64,000 bases of DNA from Chaenocephalus aceratus (GCA_023974075.1 CM043788.1:23851912-23915911); one strand, 5' to 3'. Counted from the first letter of the stretch, positions 50,825 to 62,802 are shown. Numbers and translations are program-made. Notes: generated from the sequence alone by a model not told the origin.

Positions 50825-51500
50825 CCCGGTTACGCTACATCTGGCATTCGCCTTTAATTTAACCAGTGAAGGCAGTGTTCTCGCCCCCGCTCCTGGTAGA
50901 CGCTAAACTGCCTTGTTTATCCCGTTAAACAGGTAGCTGGTGCAGGCTGTGTTCCCGCACCCGCTCCCGGTTACGCTGCATCTGGCGTTCGTCTTCAATT
51001 TAACCAGTGAAGGCAGTGTTCTCGCCCCCGCTCCTGGTAGGCGCTAAACGGCCTGGTTTTTTCTGTTAAGCAGGTAGCTGGTGAAGGCTGTGTTCCCGCA
51101 CCCGCTCCCGGTTACGCTGCATCTGGCATTCGTCTGTGAATTAACCAGTGAAGACAGTGTTCTCACCCCCGCTCCTGGTAGACGCTAAACTGCCTTGTGT
51201 TTTCTGTTAAGCAGGTAGCTGGTGAAGGCTGTGTTCCCGCACCCGCTCCCGGTTACGCTGAATCTGGCATTCGTCTGTGAATTAACCAGTGAAGACAGTG
51301 TTCTCGCCCCCGCTCCTGGTAGACGCTAAATTGCCTTGTGTTTTCGGTTAAGCAGGTAGCTGGTGAAGGCTGTGTTCCCGCACCCGCTCCCGGTTACGCT
51401 GCATCTGGCACTCGCCTCGAGCTCAGCCAGTGAAGGGCAGGTAGCTGGTGAAGGCTGTGTTCCCGCACCCGCTCCCGGCTTCTCTGCATCGGGCTACCTA
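50825..51500 (+). repeat. 141-bp tandem repeats in DIRS-2 leader
   Basis: CCCGGTTACGCT recurs at 50825, 50966, 51107, 51248 and 51389, exactly 141 bp apart. A shorter last copy is at about 51471. The array ends at the gag start. Units contain GTGTTCCCGCACCCGCTC and CCAGTGAAGRCAGTGTTCTC. Confidence 0.95.
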
Positions 51501-51504
51501 CGGA

Positions 51505-53454
51505 ATGGCTCATTCATGTAGCGCCTGTATGGCTTCTCTTGAGCCCGAGGACGGCCACGACCGTTGCCCCACTTGCCTCGGCCTCGAGCATCTAAGGGAA
51601 GCTCTCACGGTAGGGGCCTGCATGAACTGTAGCTGCATGCCCCGGGCACGAGTGGCTAGAATCACTGAGGTGGAACGTCTGGCGGCAGCCAACGGACACC
51701 TCTCTTGGTCACATCCTCCCCCAGATCAGTTCGACCGTTCCTGGCGACTTGAGGGAGCGATGGCCATGGGTGCACCCCCCAATAGGAGGACTAGGAACAG
51801 GCTGTCCTCTAAAGTGGATCAGCTATCTACCGACATGGACACGATGAAGTCGCTCCTCGCGGCCCTTCAGCCAGGGCCCGGTATAGGGGCTGCTAGTGTG
51901 CCGCCTGCCCCTCCTTCGGTTGCTGACCCTCCTTCGGTTGCCGCCCTTCCTTCGGTTGCCGCAACTCTGTATGAGGATGCCTTGTCACTAGCGGCTTCGG
52001 CTAACCTCTTCAATGAAGAGACGGAGGACGAGGTCCCGCTCGAGGAGTTTTCCCTCTCCTCTGCTCAGGGGTCTCTGCAGGGCGGGGAGGACGGCTCCAT
52101 AGCGGCCATCATTCGTACGGCCTTGGCGCACCTGCAGATTCCGGTTCCGCAGGCCAACTTGGCTCCGGCTAGTGCCTTCTTCAGGCGTAACCCAGCCCCT
52201 GTCCCCCTCACCGTTCCTCCTTCAAAGGAGTACCTGAGGGAGCTCCAGGCATGCTGGAGGGACACCAGGGCCCTTTGCCGCACTGGCTCTGATGCCCGGA
52301 CCTTGGCTGACATGCAGGACCCGGCGAGGGTGGGGCTGGGTGGCATGCCACCCATTGAGCCTGCCATCGCCTCCCTGATTCTGGCTCCTGACGAGGCTTT
52401 AAGGCCTGAGGTCAGGTGCCCTCAGCCTCAGTGCAGGGTCACGGATGGGCTGCTCTGTAGGGCCTACGACGCAGCGGCACGCATGGGTCGTATCGGGAAC
52501 TCCCTCTCCCATCTAATGCTGGCCGTCTCCGCCTCGCTGCAGCAGGCTCCGGCCGAGCCTTCTTTGCTGGGCCTCAGTGATGCATCACTGCAGGCCTTTG
52601 CCCTAATGACTAGGGAATTGGGACGAGTTATGTCTTTTCTGGTACAGACTCGTCGCCAGGTTTGGCTGGCCCAGTCACCACTAACGGAGACATGTAGGAG
52701 AGTCCTCCGTAGCGTGCCAGTCGAGCCAGGGGAGCTGTTTGGGTCAGCTGCCCTGGAGACGCTGGAGCGCGCTGCCCAAGCGAGGCAGACCAGGCAGCAG
52801 CTCTCGGGTCTTCGCAGACCCGCGGCCACTCCCGGCAGGCCCAGGGGCCGCTCTAGCAGCCGCACTCAGCCACCGGCTTACTGGGTGGTCGGCAGAGTTC
52901 CCAGCGGCCCACTCAACCGGCCAATGACTTTCGTGCCCCAGGTCACCTGGCTTCCAGGCGGCCTCGCGCTTCAGAGCCTTACCGGCGCCCCCCAGGGGGC
53001 TCCAGGGGCCGGGGGGCTAGGCCCTGAAGTCCCGGGGCCGGTCGTCGGCTGTTTTTCCCAGCAGCAGCTCAGCTACTGGGCTGCCTGTATTTCCGACCCT
53101 TGGGTGGTTTCCACGCTAACCCAGGGTTACGAATTGCAGTTCCGACGCCGGCCCCTAGCCTTCGGCCGGGTCAGAATGACAGTTGTCAAGGACCCGGCGA
53201 AGGCCTTAGCTCTAGCCCAAGAGTTGTCCGTCCTCTTGGCCAAGGGCGCAATCGAGCCAGTGGACCCCCTGCGTCAGGGCGGGGGGTTCTACTCGGCGTA
53301 CTTTCTTGTGAGCAAGAAAGTTGGCGGATTCCGTCCAGTTCTGGACCTCAGAGGAATCAACAGATTCCTGAAAGAACTACCCTTCCATATGCTAACCACA
53401 GCAGACACCCTTCGTGTTGTCACACAGGGGTGTGGTTCACAACCGTGGACTTGA
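51505..53454 (+). pseudogene. DIRS-2 gag-like protein fused in frame to the start of reverse transcriptase
   Basis: I choose ATG 51505 (MAHSCSACMASLE) because the cysteine-rich head starts there; the frame is open from 51448. Residues about 4-60 hold C-x2-C pairs (SCSAC, RCPTC, MNCSC) around CLGLEH, as in DIRS-1. The middle is Pro/Ala-rich and acidic, then helical to about residue 460, with a basic tail (RRPAATPGRPRGRSSS). From about 53085 it enters reverse transcriptase: DPWVVSTLTQGYELQF, FLVSKKVGGFRPVLDLRGIN. It stops at 53452-53454 because a base appears lost in the G run at about 53428. The true pol frame resumes with VWFTTVDLRDAYFHV. Gag packages element RNA. Confidence 0.85.
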
Positions 53455-54935
53455 GGGACGCCTACTTCCACGTGCCAATTGCATCCCATCACCGGAAGTT
53501 CTTGAGGTTCGCCTTTCAGGGCCGACATTATCAGTTCCGGGTGCTTCCCTTTGGTCTCTCCCTCTCTCCAAGGGTGTTCACCAGGGTTGCGGCGGCAGCG
53601 CTCGCTCCCCTACAGGCACAGGGCATGAAGGTCCTGCCATACCTGGACGACTGGCTGGTTTGCGCGAGGGGCCCCACTGTTGGGGCCCAGGATACGGCGC
53701 GCCTCTCATCCCACGTAGCCCGGTTGGGCCTGACAGTGAACACCGGGAAGAGTTGCCTGGACCCTTCCCAGCAGGTCACTTATCTGGGGATGGTCCTAGA
53801 TTCGGTCACCATGAGGGCCTACTTGACACCTCGTCGTGTGGACGACATTTCCCACCATCTTCGCATCTTCAGACTGGGCAAGAGGGTGCCTTACATACAG
53901 TTCCTCCGGCTCTTAGGCAGACTGACAGCTGCCTCAGCCGTTGTGCCCTTGGGCCTGTTGTCACCGCGCCCCATGCAGATGTGGCTGAACAGCTGTCACT
54001 TGGACGCCAAGCGGCACAGGCACAAGAGAGTCAGGGTGTCTCAGCGGTGCCTCCACTCTATGTCCCGCTGGAGGGACAGGGCCTATCTTCTGATGGGTGT
54101 GCCCATGGGCACCATCCCATCCCGCCGGGAGACTGTCACTGTGGATGCGTGTCTCTCGGGGTGGGGTGCGGTGTGGCAGGGCAGGACCGTGCAGGGTCAG
54201 TGGTCTGCCCAGGAAGGTGCACGCCATATCAATGTGCTGGAGCTTCGGGCGGTGTTGCTCGCACTCATGCACTTTTTACCCCAACTGGCGGGCAGGCATG
54301 TGCTCGTTCGTTCAGACAACATGTCCGCAGTTGCCCAAATCAACCACCAGGGGGGCACCAGGTTCGCACAGCTGCTCCGCGTTTCGCAGAGCCTCTTGCC
54401 TTGGGCGCTCCCCCGCCTCACCAGTCTGCGGGCAGTTTTTCTGCCAGGGGACCTGAATCAGGTCGCAGATTTCCTCTCACGGCGCAAGCCTCCACCGGGG
54501 GAGTGGAGGCTTCACCCGGAGGTGTTGGAGATAATTTGGAGCCTCTTCGGCAGGGCCGAGGTGGACCTCTTTGCCTCGGAAGAGTCGAGGCACTGCCCCC
54601 TCTGGTTCTCCTGGTCGGAGGTGACCAGCCCATTGGGTCAGGATGCCCTGGCGCACGACTGGCCGGACACTCTCCTGTATGCCTTCCCGCCGTTGCCTCT
54701 GATACTTCAGACGCTTCAGAGGGTCCTTACTCAGGGGCACAGGCTCCTTCTGGTCGCCCCCCGCTGGCCGGGGAGAGTCTGGTTCCCACTGCTACGCAGT
54801 CTCTGCTGCAGCCCACCGTGGCGTCTCCCCGACAGGAAGGACCTTCTGTCACAGCTCAAGGGTCAGATTTGTCACCCCGACCCTCACCGCCTTCAGCTCT
54901 GGGTTTGGCCTCTGCAGGGCCCAACCCACTGTTGA
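53436..54935 (+). pseudogene. DIRS-2 reverse transcriptase, RNase H and C-terminal pol region
   Basis: The frame carries the palm motifs TTVDLRDAYFHVPI (first catalytic Asp), FRVLPFGLSLSPRVF and LPYLDDWLV (YLDD, about 53638-53650), followed by LGLTVNTGKS and TYLGMVLDS. RNase H follows: TVDACLSGWGAVW (about 54141), HINVLELRAVLLAL (Glu), VRSDNMSAVAQIN (Asp) and FLPGDLNQVADFLSRR. The last part (GEWRLHPEVLEIIWSLFG, AEVDLFAS, LLLVAPRWPG) corresponds to the segment described in DIRS literature as methyltransferase-like. I see no clear AdoMet-binding motif. It ends at 54933-54935 and overlaps the recombinase frame upstream of 55015. It is separated from its N-terminal motifs by one apparent deletion. 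Confidence 0.9.
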
Positions 54936-55015
54936 GCGGTGTCACGGCATCTGTCAGGGAAACTATCCTGAATGCCAGAGCTCCATCCACTCGGGCACAG
55001 TATGAGTGCAAATAG

Positions 55016-55951
55016 AGGCTCTTCTCCCACTGGTGTGTGAGTAAGGCTGAGAATCCGGGACATTGCTCCGTGGCCACCATTTTAGAGTTTCTGCAGTCCC
55101 TTCTGGATAGTGGACGTTCTCACTCCACTTTGAAGGTGTATATGGCTGCTATCTCTGCCCGACATGTCGGAGTCGATGGCGCCACAGTGGGGCGCCACAG
55201 GTTGGTGTCCCTCTTTCTAAGAGGGGCTCTACGGCAGCGCCCCCCTAGCACCCCAAGGGCCCCGGCTTGGGACCTGCCCCTAGTGCTGGATGCCCTATCA
55301 TCTCCTCCCTTCGAACCCCTGGCCCAGGTCGGGCTTACATGGCTGTCCCTGAAGGCAGCATTTCTGCTTGCCATAACCTCAGGGAAGCGAGTCGGAGAGC
55401 TTCATGCCCTCTCCGTAAGCAGTACATGCCTGAGGTGGAACTCCGATGGCTCGGGTGTCACCCTCTGGCCGAATGTGGCGTTCCTGCCCAAGGTGCTTCC
55501 ACTAGCCCACTCCAATCGGCCTATCCAGCTGGCACGCTTTAACATTCCACAGGAGAACGGCACATCTGAGTTGCTGTGCCCTGTGCGTGCCCTGAGGGCG
55601 GATATTGACGCTACGGCCTGTATACGACAGTCAGAGCAGCTCTTCGTTTGCCATGGCGGCACTAGGAAGGGTCGTGCTCTCTCGAAACAGCGGCTGTCCC
55701 ACTGGGTGGTGGATACCATCACATATGCCTATGGGGCCAGTGGCCGCCCCCCGCCATCAGGGGCCAGATGCCACTCGACAAGAAGCGTCTCAACATCGTG
55801 GGCTGCCCTAAGAGGGGTGCCCCTGGAGACCATCTGCGCCGCGGCGTCATGGGCGTCTTCTGGCACATTCTCCAGGTTCTACCGGGTCAATGTCGCCACT
55901 CCTCACCCCCTGGGGGTGGTCTTGTGGCCAAGCTCCGCTGCTTCCAACTAG
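55016..55951 (+). pseudogene. DIRS-2 tyrosine recombinase
   Basis: The frame is open from 55016. Its upstream part (ETILNARAPSTRAQYECK) overlaps pol and ends in TAG at 55013-55015, where a tryptophan codon (TGG) is expected by comparison with CKWRVFEEWC in DIRS-1. After the stop come LFSHWC, the helical core-binding region (LDSGRSHSTLKVYMAAIS) and the catalytic domain. Counting from Met at 55037, Arg is at 118 (SGKRVGEL), His at 246 and Arg at 249 (CHSTRSVSTSW), and Tyr at 282 (RFYRVN). Stop at 55949-55951. The enzyme integrates circular element DNA. Apart from the nonsense codon it appears complete. Confidence 0.9.
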
Positions 55952-55993
55952 GTGAGTAAGTGCTTGGATTCTTCATGACACGGTTGGTATAGG

Positions 55994-56098
55994 TCATCCA
56001 GTGCTAAAGCACCGCCTCTGGCGGTCAGTAGGGACGAAATAGAACGATAGTTACGGCTGTAACTACGGTTCTATGAGTCCCGGATGACCGCCAGAGTT
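55994..56098 (+). repeat. DIRS-2 internal complementary region
   Basis: CAGTGCTAAAGCACCGCCTC...GAAATAGAAC is the complement of the left end. CGATAGTTACGGCTGTAACT... is the complement of the right end. The two meet at AGAACGATAG, sharing AAC (GTT on the other strand). Confidence 0.9.
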
Positions 56099-56124
56099 TC
56101 CTGTCACTCAGAATTCTTGTGTGC

Positions 56125-56318
56125 TCGCGAGAAGATTCTGGGAACAGATCCTCTGTCGACACCGGCTGATGTAGCCGGTGTCACGTGGGTCACAGGTGAC
56201 TTTGTTGTTATTGGTACTCGAGCTGCGCATGCGCGCGATGGACATATCCAGTGCTAAAGCACCGCCTCTGGCGGTCATCCGGGACTCATAGACCGTAGTT
56301 ACAGCCGTAACTATCGTT
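56125..56318 (-). repeat. DIRS-2 right inverted terminal repeat
   Basis: Complementary to the left end, including TAGCCGGTGTCACGTGGGTC and GCGCATGCGCGCGATGG. It ends in right-end-specific sequence at GTT, 56316-56318. Confidence 0.88.
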
Positions 56319-59300
56319 GTCTGTGGCTGATGATTGTGTGCACCTGGTGTCCTGTGTTGTCTCCTCCCCCCTCACCTGTGTCTTGTTGTGATGATTGGAG
56401 TGGGTGTATTTAGGCTCTGTTGCCCTGTCTGTTGAGAGGGCTGGGTGTGTGTGTGAGATCCTTGTGGCTGCAGGATAGGTGAAAGGAGAACTGCAGATTG
56501 AGGCGGTGAACTTTGTGCCCATGTTTTTAATAAATGGCCACGCCGGGTTATATTTTTGGACGTTCTGCCTCTGCCTCCTTGCTTGGTCGGGCCGCTCAAT
56601 TGTCAGCTTCACAATGTGTATGGATTTTTTGTTTGTATACAAACTTGTCTTGATTTAACCAATAACTAGCTTGCACAGAAGTCTTAATGTACTTCAACTG
56701 TTAAAGTGACTTCAGTAGACTCCTAGTGATGTGTATTGAAAAAGTCTAATAGGCAGTAATCGTAAATGATATCCAGCTAATGAACCCTTCTTTCATGGTG
56801 TGCAAGTATCCAGTAACAAACTGGAGCATGTCTTTGCACTGAGTTATGAAACAAATACCAGTAACCACCAAATAATTAAGACAAGATTAATTTTACGATT
56901 AACGGTCATTTTCTTTTGTTGTGCCAGTATTGTGTTGTATTAAAAAATAGGAGATTGATACAGTTAAAAACCTGCTGTTAATTGGCAGTAATAATTTACA
57001 GTGAAGTCGATAAAAGTGAGAAAAAAATATCATAAATCCAAGGAATGTATTCATGCTTTGCTTTTAATCACTTAATAGAAAAAGTATTTCAGATTTATTT
57101 TCGAACACAATATACAATATAATACCATACATTGTGTGAAACATTTAATAACCCACCAATTGGCGGACTTGAACATATTATTGACATAAAAAAAACCCAT
57201 CTCTCATGCAGATAGTGCTAAATCTGGCTAACCATTTGGAGACAACTAGGACCAAAAAAAGCTTGAACATAGATAAACAATGTTAATACTGACAAATTTG
57301 AATTTCAAAACTGCTAACAAGTTTGGTCAGAAAGAGTTTTCACACATTAGCACAATCAGTTACATACGATCATGTTTTGTTGTTAATTCTGAACGATTCA
57401 CGTCAGTGCCGGGCGTATTGTAGCATGCTACTGTACCAATACAGTCCCCGTGTTATCTACTTTTACATCAAGTGCGTTAAGTGTAAAAGGAGACAATTGC
57501 TTTGTGTTTGTCGGTAAACCTGTATCTATCTGGCCTCATATACAGTATCTGCACTCAAATGCTGGATGGAGAAGCTAAGGTTGTGACAAGCTGCTGAGAA
57601 AATAAGCTATTGGTGTACTTTGATACCAAGCATCGACTAAGCCTTTGTGTTCCTTAGCTAGCCCGCATGTATCCTATTTCACAGCCTATGCAGTTTAACA
57701 TGTCCTCTATGTCGCCCCTGGGTTACCAAATTACTGCTGTCGGATGAAAACCTTGTAGCTTCAAAAACTCAGTTGGATCAAAATAGCTTCCAATCAGAAA
57801 CATTTCCTACGAAACCAAATGAGGACATGTCCTCTCTAAAATTATAGCTATTATTTCAGAAATGTATCTAAGCCTAAATCAAGTTAACCAAGAGAAACTT
57901 GTGAATATATAAGTAATGCCAAATTATTTCTTTGTTTAATATTCCTTTATAATAAGCTTAATTAATAAATGTTTTTCCATTTTCTTGTGAAGTTACAAGG
58001 TCTTCATGTGACAACAACATGTATCTTTAGCTGCTGCTCTGCTGGGCACTCAAAACATTGTGCGAATATATACTTAGATATATTTATATATATATTTATA
58101 TAAAAAACAATATATAATACATATATAAAAAGACTCTAATCCAGCGTCTTCTACACATTAGACACCACCACTTCCAGGTAATGCAAGTGCATATAAATTA
58201 AAATAGATTTTACACTGAACCAGTATTTCATATTTACAAGATTTAAGTAGAGAATAAATACACACTGTTATAAACAGCAAAAAGGACCAACTTGAGCTCC
58301 TAGCGACAAACAGTAGAGACAAAGGTGAGGAGTGATGGGGGTAAGGCCTGATGACAAAGTCAACACATCCAAACACACACAGATACAAAACCTTTCATAC
58401 TGTACACACACACAGTCACACACATACATACATACATACATACTGCACACAGACAATTGCCACTTACGCATGCTAGAGTGAAATAAATGAAGTACCTTTG
58501 AGTATATCAGTAAACCAATATGGAAATGGGGAGCTGTAAATATAGATGCAACTAGCACATCAATACAAATTAGTCATGGAAGCGTCAGGAGCATAAATGT
58601 AACGTCTGCACACCATTTTCGAACCTCATTCAGCAGCAAAAATAGGCTTTTTTTGGTTTGTTTTCAAACTAGAGCACCTAATTATCCCTCTGTTTTTCTA
58701 GAGGGTAAAGTCTGCCAGGCCGAATCCAGCAATTCCATCTGTTTCCAATCCCTATAACCCCACTGTCCTGGAAACCTGATACAGTCAAGGGGGAGGGGGA
58801 GAAATTCAATTGACGTCAATGACCCGACTCAGCACTTGAGGGATTTTTATTGTGAGGAAGAAATAGCTGACCTGATTGTTTTGGGGTCATGTCCGTGGAG
58901 CCCAAAGGGGTTTGTAAACCATATGAATAGAGGTTCTGATGAGGGTCTGAGAGCGCCCTGCAAATAGGCAGCTGTACGAGCACCTTTAATCATGTGGTCT
59001 GGGCCTGATTGCCGAGGGGTGGGGGTGGGGGCCTTACATCAGACGGGTCTGGGGTCAGGACCTGTTCCATCTAACAGGATTATTAAGACTGCAGCGTACT
59101 TGTAGGCTAAAAAAAAAAAATTGATTTACTGCTGTTGTGCATTTTGTCCTTTGTAGACTTCACTCCTGACTTTACAGATCTAAGCAGCACACTATTTGCT
59201 TTAAGACTAGCTTGTTTTACTGCTGATTGAAACTAGTAATAGATTGCAGGTTATGAGGGTTTGATCTAGACTATCCTCTTTTTCACACCAACACGAAAAC

Positions 59301-60364
59301 AATTGGTTGAGGAAAATGAAAAGACAAAACCAAACAGATCAAATGCTCCATAAATGTACATTGAAAAGGTAGCAGGAATATCTGATCAAATAGTTTTAAG
59401 TGTAGGATTTCACATCCTTGCTGAGCATTTAGCATCAAAAGTCAAGTTTTGGTGAGAAAGGGGTAGGAAGTCGACCAATGGATTGCAGACTGTTACGCAG
59501 AAAAGAGAAAAGATGATGTATAGAGATGAATATAGATGATTTAGTGTAACTGTGACATTCATTGACCAACAACTGCTAAAGAAAGCAACAAACATTCATG
59601 TAACATGAAGCATGAGGGAAATTAAGCATTTGAATTCCATGTATGAAACACTGCTCAGATTGAAAAACAAAAGTGACAGAATGTGCGTATAATGTGGGTG
59701 TTAATGTTTCCCTATTCAGATTAGTTTGTCGACGTTTGTTTGGATTTCTCTATTGCCCAATACATGGAAGACTGTTCTCTTTAACATACAAAAAAAGATT
59801 TTGCTCTTTCAGATAAGAAAAAAAACATTTCACAGACATACTAGAGTGTTCAATAAATAAAAAACTATTATAAAGACAATAGTAAAAAAGGCACACAAAA
59901 GTCCTTTGACAAATGGTACAGGAAAAAGTAAACACTTTCTTTTGCTATACAAATGTGTCTCCATCAGTAGATCTTAATCTATGCTACTTCTAGATCATAT
60001 CATATCTGTAAAAAAGTCTTAAGGTACAAAACTTCTCTCAGTAGTGTCAATGTCCATTTAATGCCGGTCCAGTAAGAAGAGTAACTATTTCCCAAACTGG
60101 CCGCAATCCTTCAAGTTCCACTCTCAGTCTCGCCTGTCCATCAAGACTAAAATGTTCGCAGTAATTATTTCCTGAGAACTCTGAAGCCGCCTCACCGAAA
60201 CTGTCCGTCCGTGTCTGGCTTCAAACACCCAAGTGCAAACGCCCCTGTGAGGGACCAAACTAAGCCTTTGCTTCTATGGGCTTATTAAAAAGCACAGCTG
60301 CAAGAGGATCTCCCCCTTTTGCCAAAAACGTTCAAATCACCATGTGAGCCTGATGATGGAAGCC
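56319..60364. other. Intergenic DNA and probable 3' UTR of the PDE4B-type gene
   Basis: No coding region is supported. The left part (56319-56600) resembles an LTR-like repeat with AATAAA (about 56529), interrupted by DIRS-2. The part directly left of 60365 should hold the phosphodiesterase 3' UTR on the minus strand. Several minus-strand polyA-like TTTATT sites exist (for example about 57094) and none can be chosen. (ATAC)n lies at about 58420-58442 and AT-rich repeats at 58070-58130. Confidence 0.45.
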
Positions 60365-60817
60365 CTATGTGTCTGTGGGCGACGCCTCATGGGTCACAAT
60401 CTCTATCGCCGGCTCTATCACGACTCCCTCCTCAAGCTCCTGACCGTCCAAATAGTCCAGGGGAGGAGAACGAGAATCTCCCAGGCTATCTTCCTCCTCT
60501 TCCAACTCCTCTTCTTCTTCTTCTTCTTCTTCTTCCTCATCCTCCTCCCCTTCGCCATCTTTCTCTATTCCATTCAAGTCCTCCTCCTCCACGGTGAGCT
60601 CAAACTGAAACTTCTCCCCTCCTCCCTGACCTCCATTCCCTCCACTGTGTCCGTGCACGCCCTGGTCGTAGAAGGGCGGGGAGGGGCTCTGGGGGATCAT
60701 GCTCTGGTACCAGTTCCTGTTGTCCTCCAGCGTGTCCAGAATGTCCTGGGCGTCAGGGTGGACCAGATCGGCCCACGTCTCCCACAGAGGGTGCACGATG
60801 TAGTCGATGAAACCCAC
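60365..60817 (-). CDS. pde4b: PDE4B-type phosphodiesterase, last coding exon
   Basis: Acceptor CTACTCTCCAG precedes 60817; stop TGA/TAA-type codon at 60365-60367. The 150 codons begin [20 protein letters not shown], the last part of the PDE4 catalytic domain. The glutamine that orients the nucleotide base ends the previous exon (EKSQ), and the stacking Phe is the third residue here. Then [17 protein letters not shown], a wording typical of PDE4B rather than PDE4A or PDE4D, contains the PQSPSP ERK site known in PDE4s. FQFELT follows, then an acidic tail with about 11 consecutive Glu and an end EASPTDT. The poly-Glu run comes from a TTC/CTC microsatellite and is longer than in mammalian PDE4B. 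Confidence 0.93.
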   Translation of the reverse strand: MGFIDYIVHPLWETWADLVHPDAQDILDTLEDNRNWYQSMIPQSPSPPFYDQGVHGHSGGNGGQGGGEKFQFELTVEEEDLNGIEKDGEGEEDEEEEEEEEEEELEEEEDSLGDSRSPPLDYLDGQELEEGVVIEPAIEIVTHEASPTDT

Positions 60818-60909
60818 CTGGAGAGTAGAAAGCAGGCACATTAGAACCGAAAGTGAGATTATTATAACTTTTTCTTTCATATATAAATGCAGATATTTTG
60901 AGTGCCTAC

Positions 60910-61092
60910 CTGGCTCTTCTCCACGGAGGCTGTGTGTTTATCACACATAGGACTGATCTCTATCCCCCTCTCCCTCTCTCTGTCTCCCTGGTGGAAGAAC
61001 TCATCCATTATCCGATCAGTCCACTGGCGATACAGCTCCAGGGACTTGGTGGGGTTACTCAGGTCGGCACAGTGCACCATGTTACGCAGCAC
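60910..61092 (-). CDS. pde4b: PDE4B-type phosphodiesterase, catalytic exon with metal Asp
   Basis: 183 bp, 61 codons, with consensus splice sites on both sides (TTTACAG acceptor, CCAG then GTAGGC donor). It reads [20 protein letters not shown], and HCADLSNP holds the metal-binding Asp. The exon then continues [20 protein letters not shown] and ends [12 protein letters not shown] with the invariant Gln that contacts the cAMP base. [13 protein letters not shown] favours PDE4B over PDE4D. Confidence 0.95.
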
Positions 61093-61590
61093 CTGTAAAT
61101 AATACAGAAATGCAATTTAGTATATGCTTGTGTAGTGCGTATATATCATTTCCGCCCCCAAAGTTTAAAAGACATTTTTAGTCTTCTCTTGTAAATTACT
61201 ACAGATTAAGGCGAATGAGATTTACACAGAAGCAGCATTTAAGGTTCTTTCTATAAAGGGTTTTGTTATGAAAGGAAGTCAGTCTAGAAAGAAGAAATCC
61301 TAGAAAGACCATTAAGGGGCAAGTGTAGAGGGAGCACTTAAAGGTAAAAAAGAAGACGGATGGAGTGAGAGAAAGAGTGACAGCAGGGAGCAGAGATCAG
61401 CTATGTAGGAGGCCGGGTAATGACCATTGGCTGAGTAACCTCTGCCAACACTGACTATTGATTAGAGCTATTAAAAGCTGCGAAAGAGAGGTGGAGGGCT
61501 TGCAGTGTCCAATCACATTCTCACAGTCCATCCAAGGAAATATATTAAGTATGCTTTTTCTTTTAACTGTCCCTTTTTTATTGTTTGCTA

Positions 61591-61779
<189 letters not shown>

Positions 61780-61828
61780 TTATAATATAAATCGAGAAGA
61801 GGAAATACTATGAAACAGGATTTCTTAC

Positions 61829-61983
61829 CAGGTCGATCACCATCTTGCGGAGGGACTGTCGCTGCTTCTTAGGGACGTTCTGGAATATATCACAGTTGTC
61901 TTCCTGTAGTAGCTTGAATCCCACAGCCAGGTGATGGTTCTCCAGCACAGACTCATCGTTGTACATCAACGCCAGCTCAGAGT
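61829..61983 (-). CDS. pde4b: PDE4B-type phosphodiesterase, 155-bp exon
   Basis: Acceptor TTTTTCAG and donor CTG then GTAAGAA. Joined to the previous exon it gives [20 protein letters not shown], then [20 protein letters not shown] and [22 protein letters not shown] is the PDE4 wording. Phase (2 bases to complete a codon) agrees with exon 62114-62213. Confidence 0.95.
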
Positions 61984-62102
61984 CTGAAAAAGCGTCAAAA
62001 ATATATATTTTAGTCACTGTCATAACGGCTTCTATTACTATCTATTCTATACATTTTCAGGAAAGCAACACATAATTTCAATCAGTCCTGTGATGGGTAT
62101 TA

Positions 62103-62213
<111 letters not shown>

Positions 62214-62802
62214 CTAAGAAGAGGTGGAAAACAAAACATTAAACATTTCTAAAGGGTTAAAAAAACTAAAGAATAACTATAATATCTATGCCAATTTTCA
62301 ATCAAATACGAAGTCTGCCTTTCTTTCAAACTACACAGATCAAGTACATGCATAACACTGTGTGCGCAGGATTGAATAGATGAAAGACAGCCAAGAAGAG
62401 AAGATCAATAGCTTAAGTCCAGGGCATTCTGACCTGACTGTGTCCTACCAATACTGATACAAAATGCATGCAGGAAAAATCTGACAAATAAGTCACAGAG
62501 GGCCAAGTGTTGGAAGAACGATGGGTAATTCCCCGATCAATGGGGGAAGATACGATTCAATGGAAGGAGGTTGAGTTCTTGAAAGCTGGTGTGGCGATTC
62601 AGGAAAATTGCAAATGGGTGATGTAAGCGCTCACGCCTCTAATTTAGTTTCCCCCTATTTCTGTGGATACTCACTGGTGTCTAAGTCAGAAGTGGTGATT
62701 TTTTTAACCCGTAAAGTTGAAAGTAGACCTTAATTTGATAATATAAGACCCTGATCTGAGGTATTACAAACAAGTAGTATAATCAACTATATAATAACTT
62801 AC

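Larger units (their letters stand above)
50101..56318 (+). mobile_element. DIRS-2: nearly complete DIRS retrotransposon (6.2 kb)
   Basis: Left end GTTCTATTTCGTCCC and right end GTAACTATCGTT are inverted repeats internally: the GGCGGTGCTTTAGCACTGG block occurs at about 50130 and, inverted, at about 56252. The internal complementary region at 55994-56098 contains the complement of both ends joined. Both ends carry the trinucleotide GTT (50101-50103 and 56316-56318). Gag-like, reverse transcriptase, RNase H and tyrosine recombinase genes follow in the expected DIRS order. Two lesions are visible, a frameshift near 53430 and a nonsense codon at 55013-55015. It is a different subfamily from DIRS-1. 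Confidence 0.93.

Noticed and set aside
60319..60844. Plus-strand frames opposite the PDE4B-type last exon
   Set aside because: Shadows of the coding exon and of its TTC/CTC microsatellite.
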